Source: Pseudomonas fulva (GTDB lineage Bacteria > Pseudomonadota > Gammaproteobacteria > Pseudomonadales > Pseudomonadaceae). From it: 64,000 nt of DNA. Below the pieces are notes generated by a model, which was not told the origin of the DNA, ran no database searches, and was given only the letters and a program-made list of their open reading frames with translations. Where the stretch lies: contig NZ_CP082928.1 in assembly GCF_023517795.1 (NCBI RefSeq), positions 682,001-746,000 of the forward strand, in the 5' to 3' direction. The position numbers and the translations under genes were made by a program. Shown here in pieces: positions 26,645-37,569 of this stretch (position 1 is its first letter; every line of letters starts with the position of its first letter).

Positions 26645-26747
26645 ATTTCATGATTCGTTGAGAACGTCTTGCCCGCCTCTTGACCAGTCAATTGCCCTTA
26701 GGTGACGATTGAAGCCCGCTGCGATTTGTTCGCATCTAAGGATAGAT

Positions 26748-27095
26748 ATGCGACCTGTAATGAAAAACAATCCATGGCCCAGATGGCTTCAGCACTTCCC
26801 TATGGCAGGAATGCTGATTCTCATCGCTATAACGTCTACCAAGCCAATTACGCTAACAGGCCTTGCTATTGCCCTTTGCATCATTCCTTTTCTTTGCCTT
26901 TTTATCTTAGCAATTGCAAGTCGCTGGAAGAAAAGATCTGGTGGCAGCAAATTCATGAACATAATAGCATTTATATTATTGATAGCATTTTTTGCCACCA
27001 TCCATTTTACCGCAAGCAACATGCCACCTTATATAGGCGAGCACTTTTGCAAAAGCAAAAAAAACATAATATCTCGCTGTTATTCTGGCGAGTAA
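26748..27095 (+). CDS. Hypothetical small membrane protein of the island
   Basis: 115 aa from the ATG at 26748, which has AAGGA 5 nt upstream. Two to three hydrophobic segments (MLILIAITS, LAIALCIIPFLCLFILAIAS, IIAFILLIAFFATIHF) with a basic loop, KKRSGG, between the second and third. The C-terminus contains two Cys. The codons are AT-rich, unlike the chromosome. No family is recognised. It is convergent with the next island gene. As a membrane protein next to a defence-like pair it could be an effector or a cargo gene, but nothing shows this. Confidence 0.6.
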   Translation: MRPVMKNNPWPRWLQHFPMAGMLILIAITSTKPITLTGLAIALCIIPFLCLFILAIASRWKKRSGGSKFMNIIAFILLIAFFATIHFTASNMPPYIGEHFCKSKKNIISRCYSGE

Positions 27096-27108
27096 ATCCG
27101 CCACTCAA

Positions 27109-27708
27109 CTATCTAATTCCACCTTGATTCCTGCTATTCAAATCCATACGCATTTTACAATTACGGTGCTCTATGCTGCCTTTCGCATATGGGCAGTAAT
27201 CTCGAAGCCTTGGATCAGCCTTGCCAACAATTACTATTTCTTGCTGTTTTGGCTTCGGCTTATATGCCTCTCTTGGAACTGGAGTAGACGGCACAACGTT
27301 CCTTGCGCCTTGAGGCACATAGGTAGCGTCGCTGAATGAGGTTTGCCGCTCTTGTTGTTTCTCAGCTTGAGCACGTGACCACTCCTGAAGCTCTCGCTGT
27401 GCCTGAGCGTCTGGCTGTGCTTCTTCGCTGGATCTGATCCAGTTCTTTTCTTCCATCGGCGCTGGGTTATAGCGCTGTTGGCTGGCTAGCTGGCGTGCCC
27501 GCACTTCTTCGTTATGCTTTCGTATCGCTTCAGCATTCAGGCGCGCTGCTTGTGCTTCAGCACGGGGGTTTGGCTTCATCTGACTAGATGCTAGGTAGAG
27601 CGCGCCACCAGTAATACCTAATCCAAATACTAGCGATAAGCACCATAGGATGGTGTTTCCAGCTTTGCGCTGGATTCTGGAAGGCGCGTCATCCCAGTCT
27701 GCATTCAT
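27109..27708 (-). CDS. Hypothetical membrane-anchored protein of the island
   Basis: 199 aa. One transmembrane helix (residues about 19-40) follows a basic N-terminus, then an Ala/Gln/Glu/Arg-rich predicted coiled coil (about 45-125) and a Pro/Lys-rich linker. The C-terminus has a compact motif, YCPYAKGSIEHRNCKMRMDLN, with two Cys that could pair in the periplasm. No known domain is recognised. GGAGAGG sits 5 nt before the ATG. It lies downstream of the ATPase/PLD-like pair on the same strand with a 77-bp gap. Confidence 0.65.
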   Translation of the reverse strand: MNADWDDAPSRIQRKAGNTILWCLSLVFGLGITGGALYLASSQMKPNPRAEAQAARLNAEAIRKHNEEVRARQLASQQRYNPAPMEEKNWIRSSEEAQPDAQAQRELQEWSRAQAEKQQERQTSFSDATYVPQGARNVVPSTPVPREAYKPKPKQQEIVIVGKADPRLRDYCPYAKGSIEHRNCKMRMDLNSRNQGGIR

Positions 27709-27785
27709 ATAAACCTCTCCATGGTAGAAATAAATCTGCCCCCTTTTAATCGAAACCTATTAACTTAATCCAACCCCACTACTAT

Positions 27786-28691
27786 TCAATAACCCTTAGA
27801 CTTCAAACGGAAAATTTTATTTGTTGAGCTTCTGAAATCACTAACAACATCCGAAGCATAAACGCAATGAACTGTCACGTCCCCATCGCTGTTAGTCCAA
27901 ACACCTCCCCTCCCAAAACAATCTAATCCGCTTGAGAAAACCATCTGAAATCGATTACCAAGAAAAACAAACCTATCATGATAATTTTTTATCGTCTCAT
28001 CACTTGCCTGCAGACACTCTACAGTCCCATTAACCTTATTCTTATTTAAAAAAGCTTGCAGCTCTTGCTGATCAAGAAGGCCTCGCCTAACATTATTTAA
28101 AAAGTTTGACATTACGACTATTTTGCATTTTTTATCACAGTACTTGGTTAACTCAATGATAAAATCAGCACCAGCCGCATTAATAGTCTTATCGAAAATA
28201 AATATTCGATTTTCTCGCTTGAAATACTTAGATATCACCACGGGCTTCAGCTTTCCACCCGTCTTTAGCGATATTATTTCTGCTATTTTAGCGCCTCCAG
28301 GCGATTCCCCAGGGACTACGGAATATGAATTAGCCTCTACAATATCAACGCCCCATGAAGATGGGTCAAGCTTTTGAAACTGATTGAGCGAACTAACAAT
28401 CATCGCACCTGAACTGTGATATGCCGCACCCAGATAATTCGAGTGAACGCAATTAGTATTTAGCTTGTAACCACTTAAACTCTCAGGAGATACTAGGCAA
28501 TAATTGCTGCCAGTGCTAAACACTCGATCAAACCAAACCTTATAACCACCAACCCCATCTGTTATATTGAGATACTGTTCTACAATTGCTGGAGTAACGC
28601 CTATAACAGATGAGTGTGCAGCAATAAAAATATCAGGATACAAACCTGAAAAACAAGCTTCTAAAACATCCTTTTCTATAACAGACCTCAT
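27786..28691 (-). CDS. MIT_C/phospholipase-D-like putative effector
   Basis: 301 aa, AT-rich codons. Residues about 160-260 match the pattern of the MIT_C phospholipase-D-like fold: RIFIFDKTI (strand), CKIVVMSNFLNN, a DQQELQAFLN helix, then YHDRFVFLGNRFQMVFSSGLDCF (HDR at 238-240, SSGLDCF at 253-259), which parallels the HDR...GRGLD signature of that family. The N-terminal 150 residues are unrecognised. HDR replaces the HxK of catalytic PLDs, so nuclease activity is uncertain. The start codon overlaps the ATPase stop (ATGA) and has AGGGAAG upstream, which implies translational coupling and a joint function. Confidence 0.6.
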   Translation of the reverse strand: MRSVIEKDVLEACFSGLYPDIFIAAHSSVIGVTPAIVEQYLNITDGVGGYKVWFDRVFSTGSNYCLVSPESLSGYKLNTNCVHSNYLGAAYHSSGAMIVSSLNQFQKLDPSSWGVDIVEANSYSVVPGESPGGAKIAEIISLKTGGKLKPVVISKYFKRENRIFIFDKTINAAGADFIIELTKYCDKKCKIVVMSNFLNNVRRGLLDQQELQAFLNKNKVNGTVECLQASDETIKNYHDRFVFLGNRFQMVFSSGLDCFGRGGVWTNSDGDVTVHCVYASDVVSDFRSSTNKIFRLKSKGY

Positions 28692-30097
28692 AACGACTTC
28701 CCTGCCAGCTTGCTTATTTTATTATTTATCATTTGCTTGGTTAAGTTGTAAGATTCATCAAAGAAACCGGCAGGCCACCCTTCAACGAGCTCTCCATCAT
28801 CATTGATTTCAATTTCAAATGAAGTATTGCCCTCCTCGCTAGGAAAGTATACGACCCTCAAATCACTCTTACTTATCCCGACTGCCTTGCTTATCGAATT
28901 CTCAGATATTGCCAATTGCAATCCACGCAGAAGGTGCTCACTATGCGTTTCAATTATGAAGCGGATACCACTACGGCTTGCCTCCACCAAAAACTTAGAA
29001 AAGGCCACTTGCGCGCTGGGGTGAAGATGTAGCTCTGGCTGTTCTATTACCAAAGTATTACCTGGTTTAAGAGCCGCAGCCTGAACAATTATTGGTAGTA
29101 TCTGTGAGAATCCAAAGCCTACATCCTGAATGGAGTCTGCCACTCCTTTACGAGTAATCTTTAGCTTCACTAGCTCCTCGTAATCCTCAACTTCAATGGA
29201 TCTCCCAGGAAACAACAGTTTTATCCAGCGCAAAATTTTTAAGTATGCGTCTTTATTATCCTTGATACTCTCACTACTACGCTTCAGGTAGGAGATAACC
29301 GATGGCGTATTTTCCCCCTTTGGACCCACATCAGAACTTGCTGCCGAAAGTGTGTAGCTTCTATTTGGGCTTGATCGCAAAGGGCCTAGGTACTTATATT
29401 TTTCGTGAAGCTGAAACAATGCATACATGTATCGCTCCAGCACTCTAATTTTAGTAGAAGAAACATCGTCTTCCTTCCCTACTGAATGCAGCGAGAAGCT
29501 AAAACCCTCAATGTACTTAAGTTTCGTTTTGAGAGAAGCTAATCGTTTAATCTCTTTATCTGCAAGAGCATCCTTGCCTCTCCCGTACATGAATGCCATG
29601 GCTTTAAGTGCATCAGGATCTACAGTAATAGTGTAATACGCCTTGGTTTCAGCTCTTTTTAGGGTAAAAACCAGCCGCTCGCTGCCATCACTAAGCTTAA
29701 CTCCACCTTCAATTAAATAAATCCTTGCCTGCTCTGTATAAGGAGAGCGGTCATAACATAGCTTTGTTGACAGGTGCGTTATCGAGCTTTCGAGATTAGC
29801 AAAAGGGACCGACCATGCTTCTGCTTTCGTCAGCAAATTGAATGTTATTTTATTAGCCGTTCGATGATCGTGAACATAGTCTTTATATACGCCCAGATTC
29901 GCATAGTCTCCCTGAGTGACGAGTGGCTCGTGCTTGTTTCGCATCCAACTAAACGTCTGCAGTAGTGCTGCGATACCTTTCAAGGCTGATGATTTACCTG
30001 AGCTATTCTGCCCATACAAAAGCGTAATAGGCCTAGTCAAGTCCAGCGACTCTTCCTTAAAGCGTTTGAAATTATTAAACCTAATATTTTCGATCAT
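28688..30097 (-). CDS. DUF3696-type AAA ATPase (OLD/AAA15-like)
   Basis: 469 aa, an SMC/ABC-like ATPase. N-terminal IRFNNFKRFKEESLDL, Walker A GQNSSGKSS (29-37), the YLGPLRSSPNRSY segment typical of this group (236-248), signature-like VGFGFSQILP (326-335), Walker B TLVIEQPELHLHP (348-360) and H-switch ETHSEH (383-388). A C-terminal DUF3696 region (about 410-450) ends in EGWPAGFFDES. There is no TOPRIM nuclease domain, so any effector must be supplied separately; the coupled downstream gene is the candidate. ATPases of this type are the sensor or regulator in several phage-defence systems. AGGTGG precedes the ATG. Confidence 0.85.
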   Translation of the reverse strand: MIENIRFNNFKRFKEESLDLTRPITLLYGQNSSGKSSALKGIAALLQTFSWMRNKHEPLVTQGDYANLGVYKDYVHDHRTANKITFNLLTKAEAWSVPFANLESSITHLSTKLCYDRSPYTEQARIYLIEGGVKLSDGSERLVFTLKRAETKAYYTITVDPDALKAMAFMYGRGKDALADKEIKRLASLKTKLKYIEGFSFSLHSVGKEDDVSSTKIRVLERYMYALFQLHEKYKYLGPLRSSPNRSYTLSAASSDVGPKGENTPSVISYLKRSSESIKDNKDAYLKILRWIKLLFPGRSIEVEDYEELVKLKITRKGVADSIQDVGFGFSQILPIIVQAAALKPGNTLVIEQPELHLHPSAQVAFSKFLVEASRSGIRFIIETHSEHLLRGLQLAISENSISKAVGISKSDLRVVYFPSEEGNTSFEIEINDDGELVEGWPAGFFDESYNLTKQMINNKISKLAGKSL

Positions 30098-30253
30098 GCA
30101 GCCACCTAAAGTCCTGAATAAATCAATATAAATATTGTATCTATAGCAAATGATCTTTATGTGGTATTGAAAATAAAATCCTTTTCCACTATGAATTTCC
30201 TTTTAATCTATCTTCGCGCGTGTACCAGCGCTCCATGACCTTAGTAGTAATCG

Positions 30254-30556
30254 CTATCCCGCGCTCTGATTGGACAAGTTTCGGTTGGCCTCGTCGTAGT
30301 CGGGGCTTACTTGTCCTTTATCTGGCATGACCTCCCCGGTCATCAGCCACCAGCGGTATTGCGGGTACAGCTTCCCTAGAAGCTCCACTTCTTCCGCACC
30401 AATGCGCGCTCTGCCCCGCTTGATGCTTTGCCAGCGCACGTAGTCCTTGCTGTTCACCTCTGCCAGCTCTTTGAGGCTGGTTGCGTTCAGCAATTGATGC
30501 GCTCTATCGGCCATGCCTTGAGCCATTAACAAATACCATTTATGGAATATTGCCAT
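30254..30556 (-). CDS. Phage-type repressor-like DNA-binding protein
   Basis: 100 aa. An N-terminal helical HTH-like region (LLNATSLKELAEVNSKDYVRWQSIKRGRARIGAEEVELLGKLYPQY; SLKELAEVNSKDYVRWQSI is the likely HTH) is followed by a WWLMTGEVMPDKGQ segment often seen after the HTH in small phage regulators. AGAGG lies 6 nt before the ATG at 30556. Three ATGGA-N5-TCCAT sites cluster at and before its start codon, so it probably represses itself and the divergent excisionase-like gene. The operator overlapping the start suggests tight autoregulation. Confidence 0.7.
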   Translation of the reverse strand: MAIFHKWYLLMAQGMADRAHQLLNATSLKELAEVNSKDYVRWQSIKRGRARIGAEEVELLGKLYPQYRWWLMTGEVMPDKGQVSPDYDEANRNLSNQSAG

Positions 30557-30597
30557 AATGCACCTCTATGGATATTATCCATATGGACTATATCCAT
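30542..30597. promoter_or_regulatory. Triple 15-bp operator array of the island switch
   Basis: Three copies of ATGGA-N5-TCCAT: 30542-30556 (ATGGAATATTGCCAT, one mismatch), 30568-30582 (ATGGATATTATCCAT, within a 17-bp perfect palindrome TATGGATATTATCCATA) and 30583-30597 (ATGGACTATATCCAT). Copies two and three are exactly adjacent. The array lies between divergent regulator genes, and site one covers the repressor start codon, as in lambdoid-type switches. Confidence 0.75.
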
Positions 30598-30646
30598 GAG
30601 GCAAGTTCACTGCCTCGAATATTGACACGAATAGGCACGGAACGAC

Positions 30647-30862
30647 ATGGGACTAGAAGAGTTGGACGCCAACAAGCTGATAGGCCCGCAACAGGACGTT
30701 GAAACCATCGAAACCTGGGCGGATCGCAACGGCATCACCTACGCCACGGCGCGCTCCTGGGCCATGCGTGGTGTGCTGCCCACCGTAAAGCTCGGCAAAC
30801 GCCGCATGGTCAACAGCGCCATGCTCCGGCAGTGGTTGCTTGAGCAAAATTGGACAGCATGA
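30647..30862 (+). CDS. Excisionase/AlpA-like winged-helix DNA-binding protein
   Basis: 71 aa. The segment ETWADRNGITYATARSWAMRGVLPTVKLGKRRMVNSAMLRQWL is a MerR/excisionase-type winged HTH: helix-turn-helix (GITYATARSWAMRG), wing (LPTVKLGKRRMVN) and an anchoring helix. Proteins like this act as Xis or AlpA activators of integrases. It is divergent from the repressor-like gene across the operator array. Its stop overlaps the next tiny ORF (ATGA). Confidence 0.75.
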   Translation: MGLEELDANKLIGPQQDVETIETWADRNGITYATARSWAMRGVLPTVKLGKRRMVNSAMLRQWLLEQNWTA

Positions 30863-30972
30863 AGATTCGCTACGCCATGGAGGCTTGCATGGCCACCAAC
30901 GCCGCGTCCGATACCACATCGCCAAGCCAACCGAACATCCTGTGCCAGAGCGCCAGAGAGGCTGACCTATGA
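30859..30972 (+). CDS. Tiny ORF (37 aa) coupled to the excisionase-like gene
   Basis: It starts with an ATG overlapping the stop of the excisionase-like gene and ends with a TGA overlapping the start of the next ORF, giving ATGA junctions at both ends. The peptide begins MKIRYAMEACMATNAA and is Ser/Pro/Gln-rich afterwards. No family is known. Support is positional only. Confidence 0.45.
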   Translation: MKIRYAMEACMATNAASDTTSPSQPNILCQSAREADL

Positions 30973-31091
30973 TCCGTTATCTGTTCATCGCCGCTCTTGC
31001 CTTCGCAGGTGGCTATGCGTGTGGCGCCGCTGATGGTTTCACCTATGCCATGCGCGTTCTACCGCTGTCGGCGCAGCTTTATGCGCAGTGA
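30969..31091 (+). CDS. Tiny membrane peptide (40 aa) of the island
   Basis: One hydrophobic helix (MIRYLFIAALAFAGGYACGA) followed by GFTYAMRVLPLSAQLYAQ. It is joined to the previous ORF by an ATGA overlap, with AGAGAGG upstream. The small size and membrane nature resemble early genes of small prophages; function unknown. Confidence 0.5.
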   Translation: MIRYLFIAALAFAGGYACGAADGFTYAMRVLPLSAQLYAQ

Positions 31092-31136
31092 GGTACCTGG
31101 AATGATAGAGAGATCGTATTCAGCAGATGGGCGTGA

Positions 31137-31667
31137 CTATCGCTTCTGAGCTCTACTCATACCCTTCTTCATCGCGTCCTCGGCTGCCCCCGTGCAAACC
31201 GCTACACCAAGCCCTACCGAGAGACATTGATAGTGTTTTTCATTCACTCCAGAGCTGGCGAGGCAGTTCTGCATGCTGAGTTCTGCACTGCCTTTCTCCA
31301 GTTTGCTAAGCACCTTGGCGTTCTCGGCTTCGGATATCTGCTTGGCTTTCAATAAAGCGACAGACAGCCCCTTGAGATCCTCGACCTCTTCGGTAGCCCA
31401 GCGGATTGCGCTGGTACACATCTGCCGTTTCGAAGGCTTGGTTTCTTTCGATGAGGAGTTTGGTGTTGCGTAGGGGGTTTGCGGCGCGACAGCCGTACCG
31501 TCTCCGATATACCCATGATTGATCTTCACAGGCTCGACGGGCTGGGCAACGGGTGGCTGGCTACTGAAGTGTTTCTGCCCCTTCTCGTCTACCCAGGTAT
31601 AGACCTGCGCATGGGCCAAGGTGACGAAAAGCATGAGTGACAACGGAAGCATCCTGCGACCGGGCAT
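31137..31667 (-). CDS. DUF4124-domain secreted protein
   Basis: 176 aa with a Sec signal peptide ending near VTLAHA (residue about 20). A DUF4124 domain follows immediately: QVYTWVDEKGQKHFSSQPP, the usual Y-x-W-x-D-x-x-G signature. The C-terminal half has four Cys (CTSA, NCLA, QCLS, CTGA) that may pair in the periplasm. The start at 31667 has AAGGAA 8 nt upstream. Transcription runs away from the tRNA into the island. Function unknown. Confidence 0.8.
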   Translation of the reverse strand: MPGRRMLPLSLMLFVTLAHAQVYTWVDEKGQKHFSSQPPVAQPVEPVKINHGYIGDGTAVAPQTPYATPNSSSKETKPSKRQMCTSAIRWATEEVEDLKGLSVALLKAKQISEAENAKVLSKLEKGSAELSMQNCLASSGVNEKHYQCLSVGLGVAVCTGAAEDAMKKGMSRAQKR

Positions 31668-31821
31668 TTTTCAGTTCCTTTGAGGTGCGATCTTGCACCC
31701 TGCCAATCTAATACTCGGCAGTTTGCCTGCCAACAGATTTGCGCACCGCAGCTGCCAATTGCTTCACAGATCGCTATCAACCGGTCGCAGGTTTCGACAC
31801 TTTGCATGCCGCAGATAGCAA

Positions 31822-31854
31822 AAGCCCCCGAAACTCTAGGAATTTCAGGGGCTT
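31822..31854 (-). terminator. tRNA-Ser terminator
   Basis: AAGCCCC and GGGGCTT enclose a GAAA/TTTC inner stem; on the minus strand it ends GGGGGCTTTTG. It begins 12 bp after the tRNA 3' end. Confidence 0.8.
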
Positions 31855-31866
31855 ATGCTTGAGATA

Positions 31867-31956
31867 TGGCGGGAAGATAGGGATTTGAACCCTAGGTACC
31901 ATCGCTGATACAACGGATTTCGAATCCGTCCCGTTCGGCCACTCCGGCATCTTCCC
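31867..31956 (-). tRNA. tRNA-Ser (anticodon CGA)
   Basis: A 90-nt class-II tRNA on the minus strand. The acceptor 5' GGGAAGA pairs with TCTTCCC, followed by G and an encoded CCA. D-arm GGAGTGGCCGAACGG, anticodon stem ACGGA/TCCGT with loop TTCGAAA (CGA), a long variable arm and T-arm GGGTTCAAATCCC are all present. The serine-type long variable arm confirms identity. Its 3' end is the attachment site of the island to the left and may be island-derived. Confidence 0.95.
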
Positions 31957-32204
31957 AGGCGGCGCGCATGATATCAGCAGAATTCGCTTTGGCGAAGCCC
32001 ATCGCGTAATTTTTTTCGCGTGCTATCAAATGCTTGGCTCATTTGCCGGTAACGGCTGCGTGGCAACTGGCTGGTTGGCGTGCCCGATGCCGCGCGCCAG
32101 AGCCCGTGGTATCGGGGCTGTGGCCCGGAGTCTATCGGCATCGGGAAGCGCTGGCCGAGCCTGCTGCCATCCGCTCGGCGGATAGTGCCTTGCTGGCCGG
32201 GCAG

Positions 32205-32228
32205 AATACTGTACATTTGAACAGTATT
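32205..32228. promoter_or_regulatory. LexA (SOS) box of the imuA-imuB-dnaE2 operon
   Basis: CTGTACATTTGAACAG (32209-32224) fits the CTGT-N8-ACAG LexA consensus, and the symmetry extends to AATACTGT...ACAGTATT. It lies 24 bp before the imuA start codon, where LexA would block transcription. Confidence 0.88.
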
Positions 32229-32247
32229 TTTCTTGCCCCTATCTGCC

Positions 32248-32868
32248 ATGTCTTCCGTCGTCGCTATCGATCATCTGCTCAATGAGCGCCGTATCTGGCG
32301 TGGCCAGGGCATTGTCGCGCCCAGCGGCCACCAGCCCACGGGCAACGCGGCGCTGGATGCTTCGTTGCCAGGCGGTGGCTGGCCGGAAGCAGCGTTGAGC
32401 GAGCTGCTCGTCGAGGCGCCAGGTATCGGTGAGCTGCGCGTGGTGCTGGCGACATTGGCGCGCTTGAGCGCTGCCGGGGAGCGGGTGGTGTTGGTCGCGC
32501 CGCCCTACGTGCCCTACCCCGGCGCCTGGTCGGCAGCGGGGGTAGAGATGAAGCAGTTGGCGCTGATCCAGGCGAGCGCGCGGGATGCCTTGTGGGCGGC
32601 CGAGCAGTGCCTGCGTTCGGGCTGTTGCGGGGCGGTGGTGCTGTGGCCGCAACGGGCCGATGACCGTGCCCTGCGCCGCCTGCAGATTGCCGCCGAAACC
32701 GGGCAGACCCTGGCCTTCGCCTACCGCCCACTGCATGAGGCGCGCAACCCTTCGCCGGCGGCCTTGCGTCTGACCATCCAGGCTCGGCCCGCCCAGGTGC
32801 GGGTGCTCAAGTGCCGAGGTGGGCAACCACCGGCGCGCACGTTTGATTTGAGCGGCTGGGGCTTTTGA
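32248..32868 (+). CDS. imuA: ImuA, SOS mutagenesis accessory protein
   Basis: 206 aa, RecA/SulA-like fold: LPGGGWPEAALSELLVEAPGIGELRVVLATLARL, ERVVLVAPPYVPYPGAW and a GCCGAVVLWPQ strand. There is no Walker A, as expected for ImuA. ImuA works with ImuB and DnaE2 in error-prone translesion synthesis after DNA damage. The start at 32248 (MSSVVAIDHLL) follows the promoter/LexA box; ImuB begins 1 bp after its stop. Confidence 0.92.
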   Translation: MSSVVAIDHLLNERRIWRGQGIVAPSGHQPTGNAALDASLPGGGWPEAALSELLVEAPGIGELRVVLATLARLSAAGERVVLVAPPYVPYPGAWSAAGVEMKQLALIQASARDALWAAEQCLRSGCCGAVVLWPQRADDRALRRLQIAAETGQTLAFAYRPLHEARNPSPAALRLTIQARPAQVRVLKCRGGQPPARTFDLSGWGF

Positions 32869-32869
32869 T

Positions 32870-34275
32870 ATGCGCTGGGCGTGCATCCTGCTGCCGCAAC
32901 TGGCCATGGACGGCGTGTTGCGTGGCCGTGAAGAGGCCGAAGCGCCGCTGGTGCTGCTGAGCGGCACACCGCAGCGGCGCATGTTGCAGGCGGTCAACCC
33001 GGCCGCGCGGGCGCTCGGCCTGCGCCCGGGGCTGACGCTGACGGCGGCGCAATCCTTGAACTGCGCATTCGCCAGCGCCGAGTACGACCCCGCCGACATC
33101 GAGCGCTGGCGCAGCTTCCTGGCGGCCTGGGCCTACGGTTTCAGCTCCCAGGTGAGCCTGCACTATCCGCGCTGCCTGCTGCTGGAGGTGCAATCGAGCC
33201 TGTCCCTGTTCGGCCCCTGGCCGCGCTTCGAGGCGCGCTTGCGTGAGGAGCTGACGGCACTGGGCTTTCGCCATCGCATCACCCTGGCGCACCACCCGGC
33301 TGCGGCGCGCATGCTCGCCAACCTGCACGACGGCCTGGCGATCACCGACGAGCAGGCATTGCGCGAGCGGCTGGCGGCCATGCCGCTGGATCGCATCGGC
33401 CTGTCCGAGGAGCTGGTCACCACGTTGGCGCGCATGGGCCTGCGCCAGGTGCGTCAGTTGCAGGCGCTGCCCCGCGACAGCCTGGCGCGGCGCTTCCCGC
33501 CCGAGTTGCTGGCCGGCCTGGATACCCTGATGGGCCTGCGCCCGCTGGCACTCGACTACTACCGCCCGCCGGATGTGTTCGACAGTCGGCTGGAGCTGCA
33601 CTTCGAGGTGGAGTCGACCCAGGCCCTGCTGTTTCCGCTGCGCCGCCTGATCGCCGACCTAGCCGCCTACCTGGCGGGCCGGGACTGCGGCGTGCAGCGT
33701 TTCGTGCTGCACCTGGAACACCGTGACGGTGACGACAGCCTCTTGCCCGTCGGCCTGCTCAGTGCCGAGCGGGAGGCGGCGATGCTGCTGGAGTTCACCC
33801 GCGGCCGCCTGGAGCAGCTGCAACTGCCGTCACCGGTATTGGCACTGCGCCTGGTGGCCCGCGACCTGCCCACCTTCGTGCCGCAGCACCAGGCCTTGTT
33901 CGAGGACCGGCCGCAGCAAACCCTGGGCTGGGAGCAGCTGCGTGAGCGCCTGCGTGCGCGCCTGGGTGACGACGCCGTGCAAGGCCTGGCCGCCCATGCC
34001 GATCACCGCCCGGAGAAGGCCTGGCGCACGGAGACGAGCCGCATTGCGTTGCCCGGCCCGAGCGGCGCGCGGCCCAGCTGGCTGCTGCCGGAGCCACAGG
34101 TGCTGCGCGAGCCGCTGCATATTCTCAGCGGCCCGGAGCGCATCGAATCCGGCTGGTGGGATGGCGAGGACGTGCGCCGCGACTACTACCTGATCGAGAC
34201 CCGCAGCGGCCAGCGCGGCTGGGCCTTTCGCAGCGTCGGCGAAGACGGCCCGTTGCGGCTGCACGGCTGGTTCGC

Positions 34276-34279
<4 letters not shown>
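32870..34279 (+). CDS. imuB: ImuB, Y-family polymerase-like protein
   Basis: 469 aa. The N-terminal 350 residues follow the Y-family polymerase fold ([18 protein letters not shown]..., [17 protein letters not shown], helix-hairpin-helix-like [23 protein letters not shown]), but the catalytic acidic triad of DinB/UmuC is not retained, as is typical for ImuB. It is an adaptor linking DnaE2 to the beta clamp and ImuA. The last codons overlap dnaE2 (ATGA). Confidence 0.93.
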
Positions 34280-37362
<3,083 letters not shown>

Positions 37363-37432
37363 GGCGGGATGCAGCATTGTGGTTACGCTGCGGGGGGCTG
37401 CCACGCCGGCATTGGGGTTGGTCCGGCCTTTT

Positions 37433-37537
37433 GTGGGAGGGCGCCATGCGCCCGATTTTGTGGGAACAGGCGGAGATGCCCGGTACATGCCCGAGAGCTG
37501 TCGCGCGCATGGACTAGGCGTCCCCGCGCGCTCCCAC
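37433..37537. repeat. REP/BIME-like composite repeat
   Basis: It begins GTGGGAGGGCGCCATGCGCC and ends GCGCGCTCCCAC, with an inner GTGGGAACAGGC unit, so it probably holds more than one REP copy. It lies between dnaE2 and the GNAT gene and relates to the repeat at 148-197. Confidence 0.6.
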
Positions 37538-37569
37538 ACAGGTCAGTAGTACTGCCGCATTACCGTCGC

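Larger units (their letters stand above)
26508..31892. mobile_element. AT-rich genomic island integrated at tRNA-Ser(CGA)
   Basis: A roughly 5.4-kb segment between the tRNA fragment (26507-26532) and the intact tRNA-Ser (31867-31956). It has much lower GC than its surroundings, a phage-type repressor/excisionase switch, several orphan proteins and an ATPase-effector pair. No intact integrase, transposase or replication gene is visible, so it is either a decayed prophage/island or a satellite mobilised by another element. TTTCGACAC motifs near both ends (26624-26644, 31792-31800) may be integrase arm sites. Confidence 0.75.

Noticed and set aside
26508..31892. Island called as a complete prophage
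   Set aside because: No structural, packaging, lysis, replication or intact integrase genes are present.
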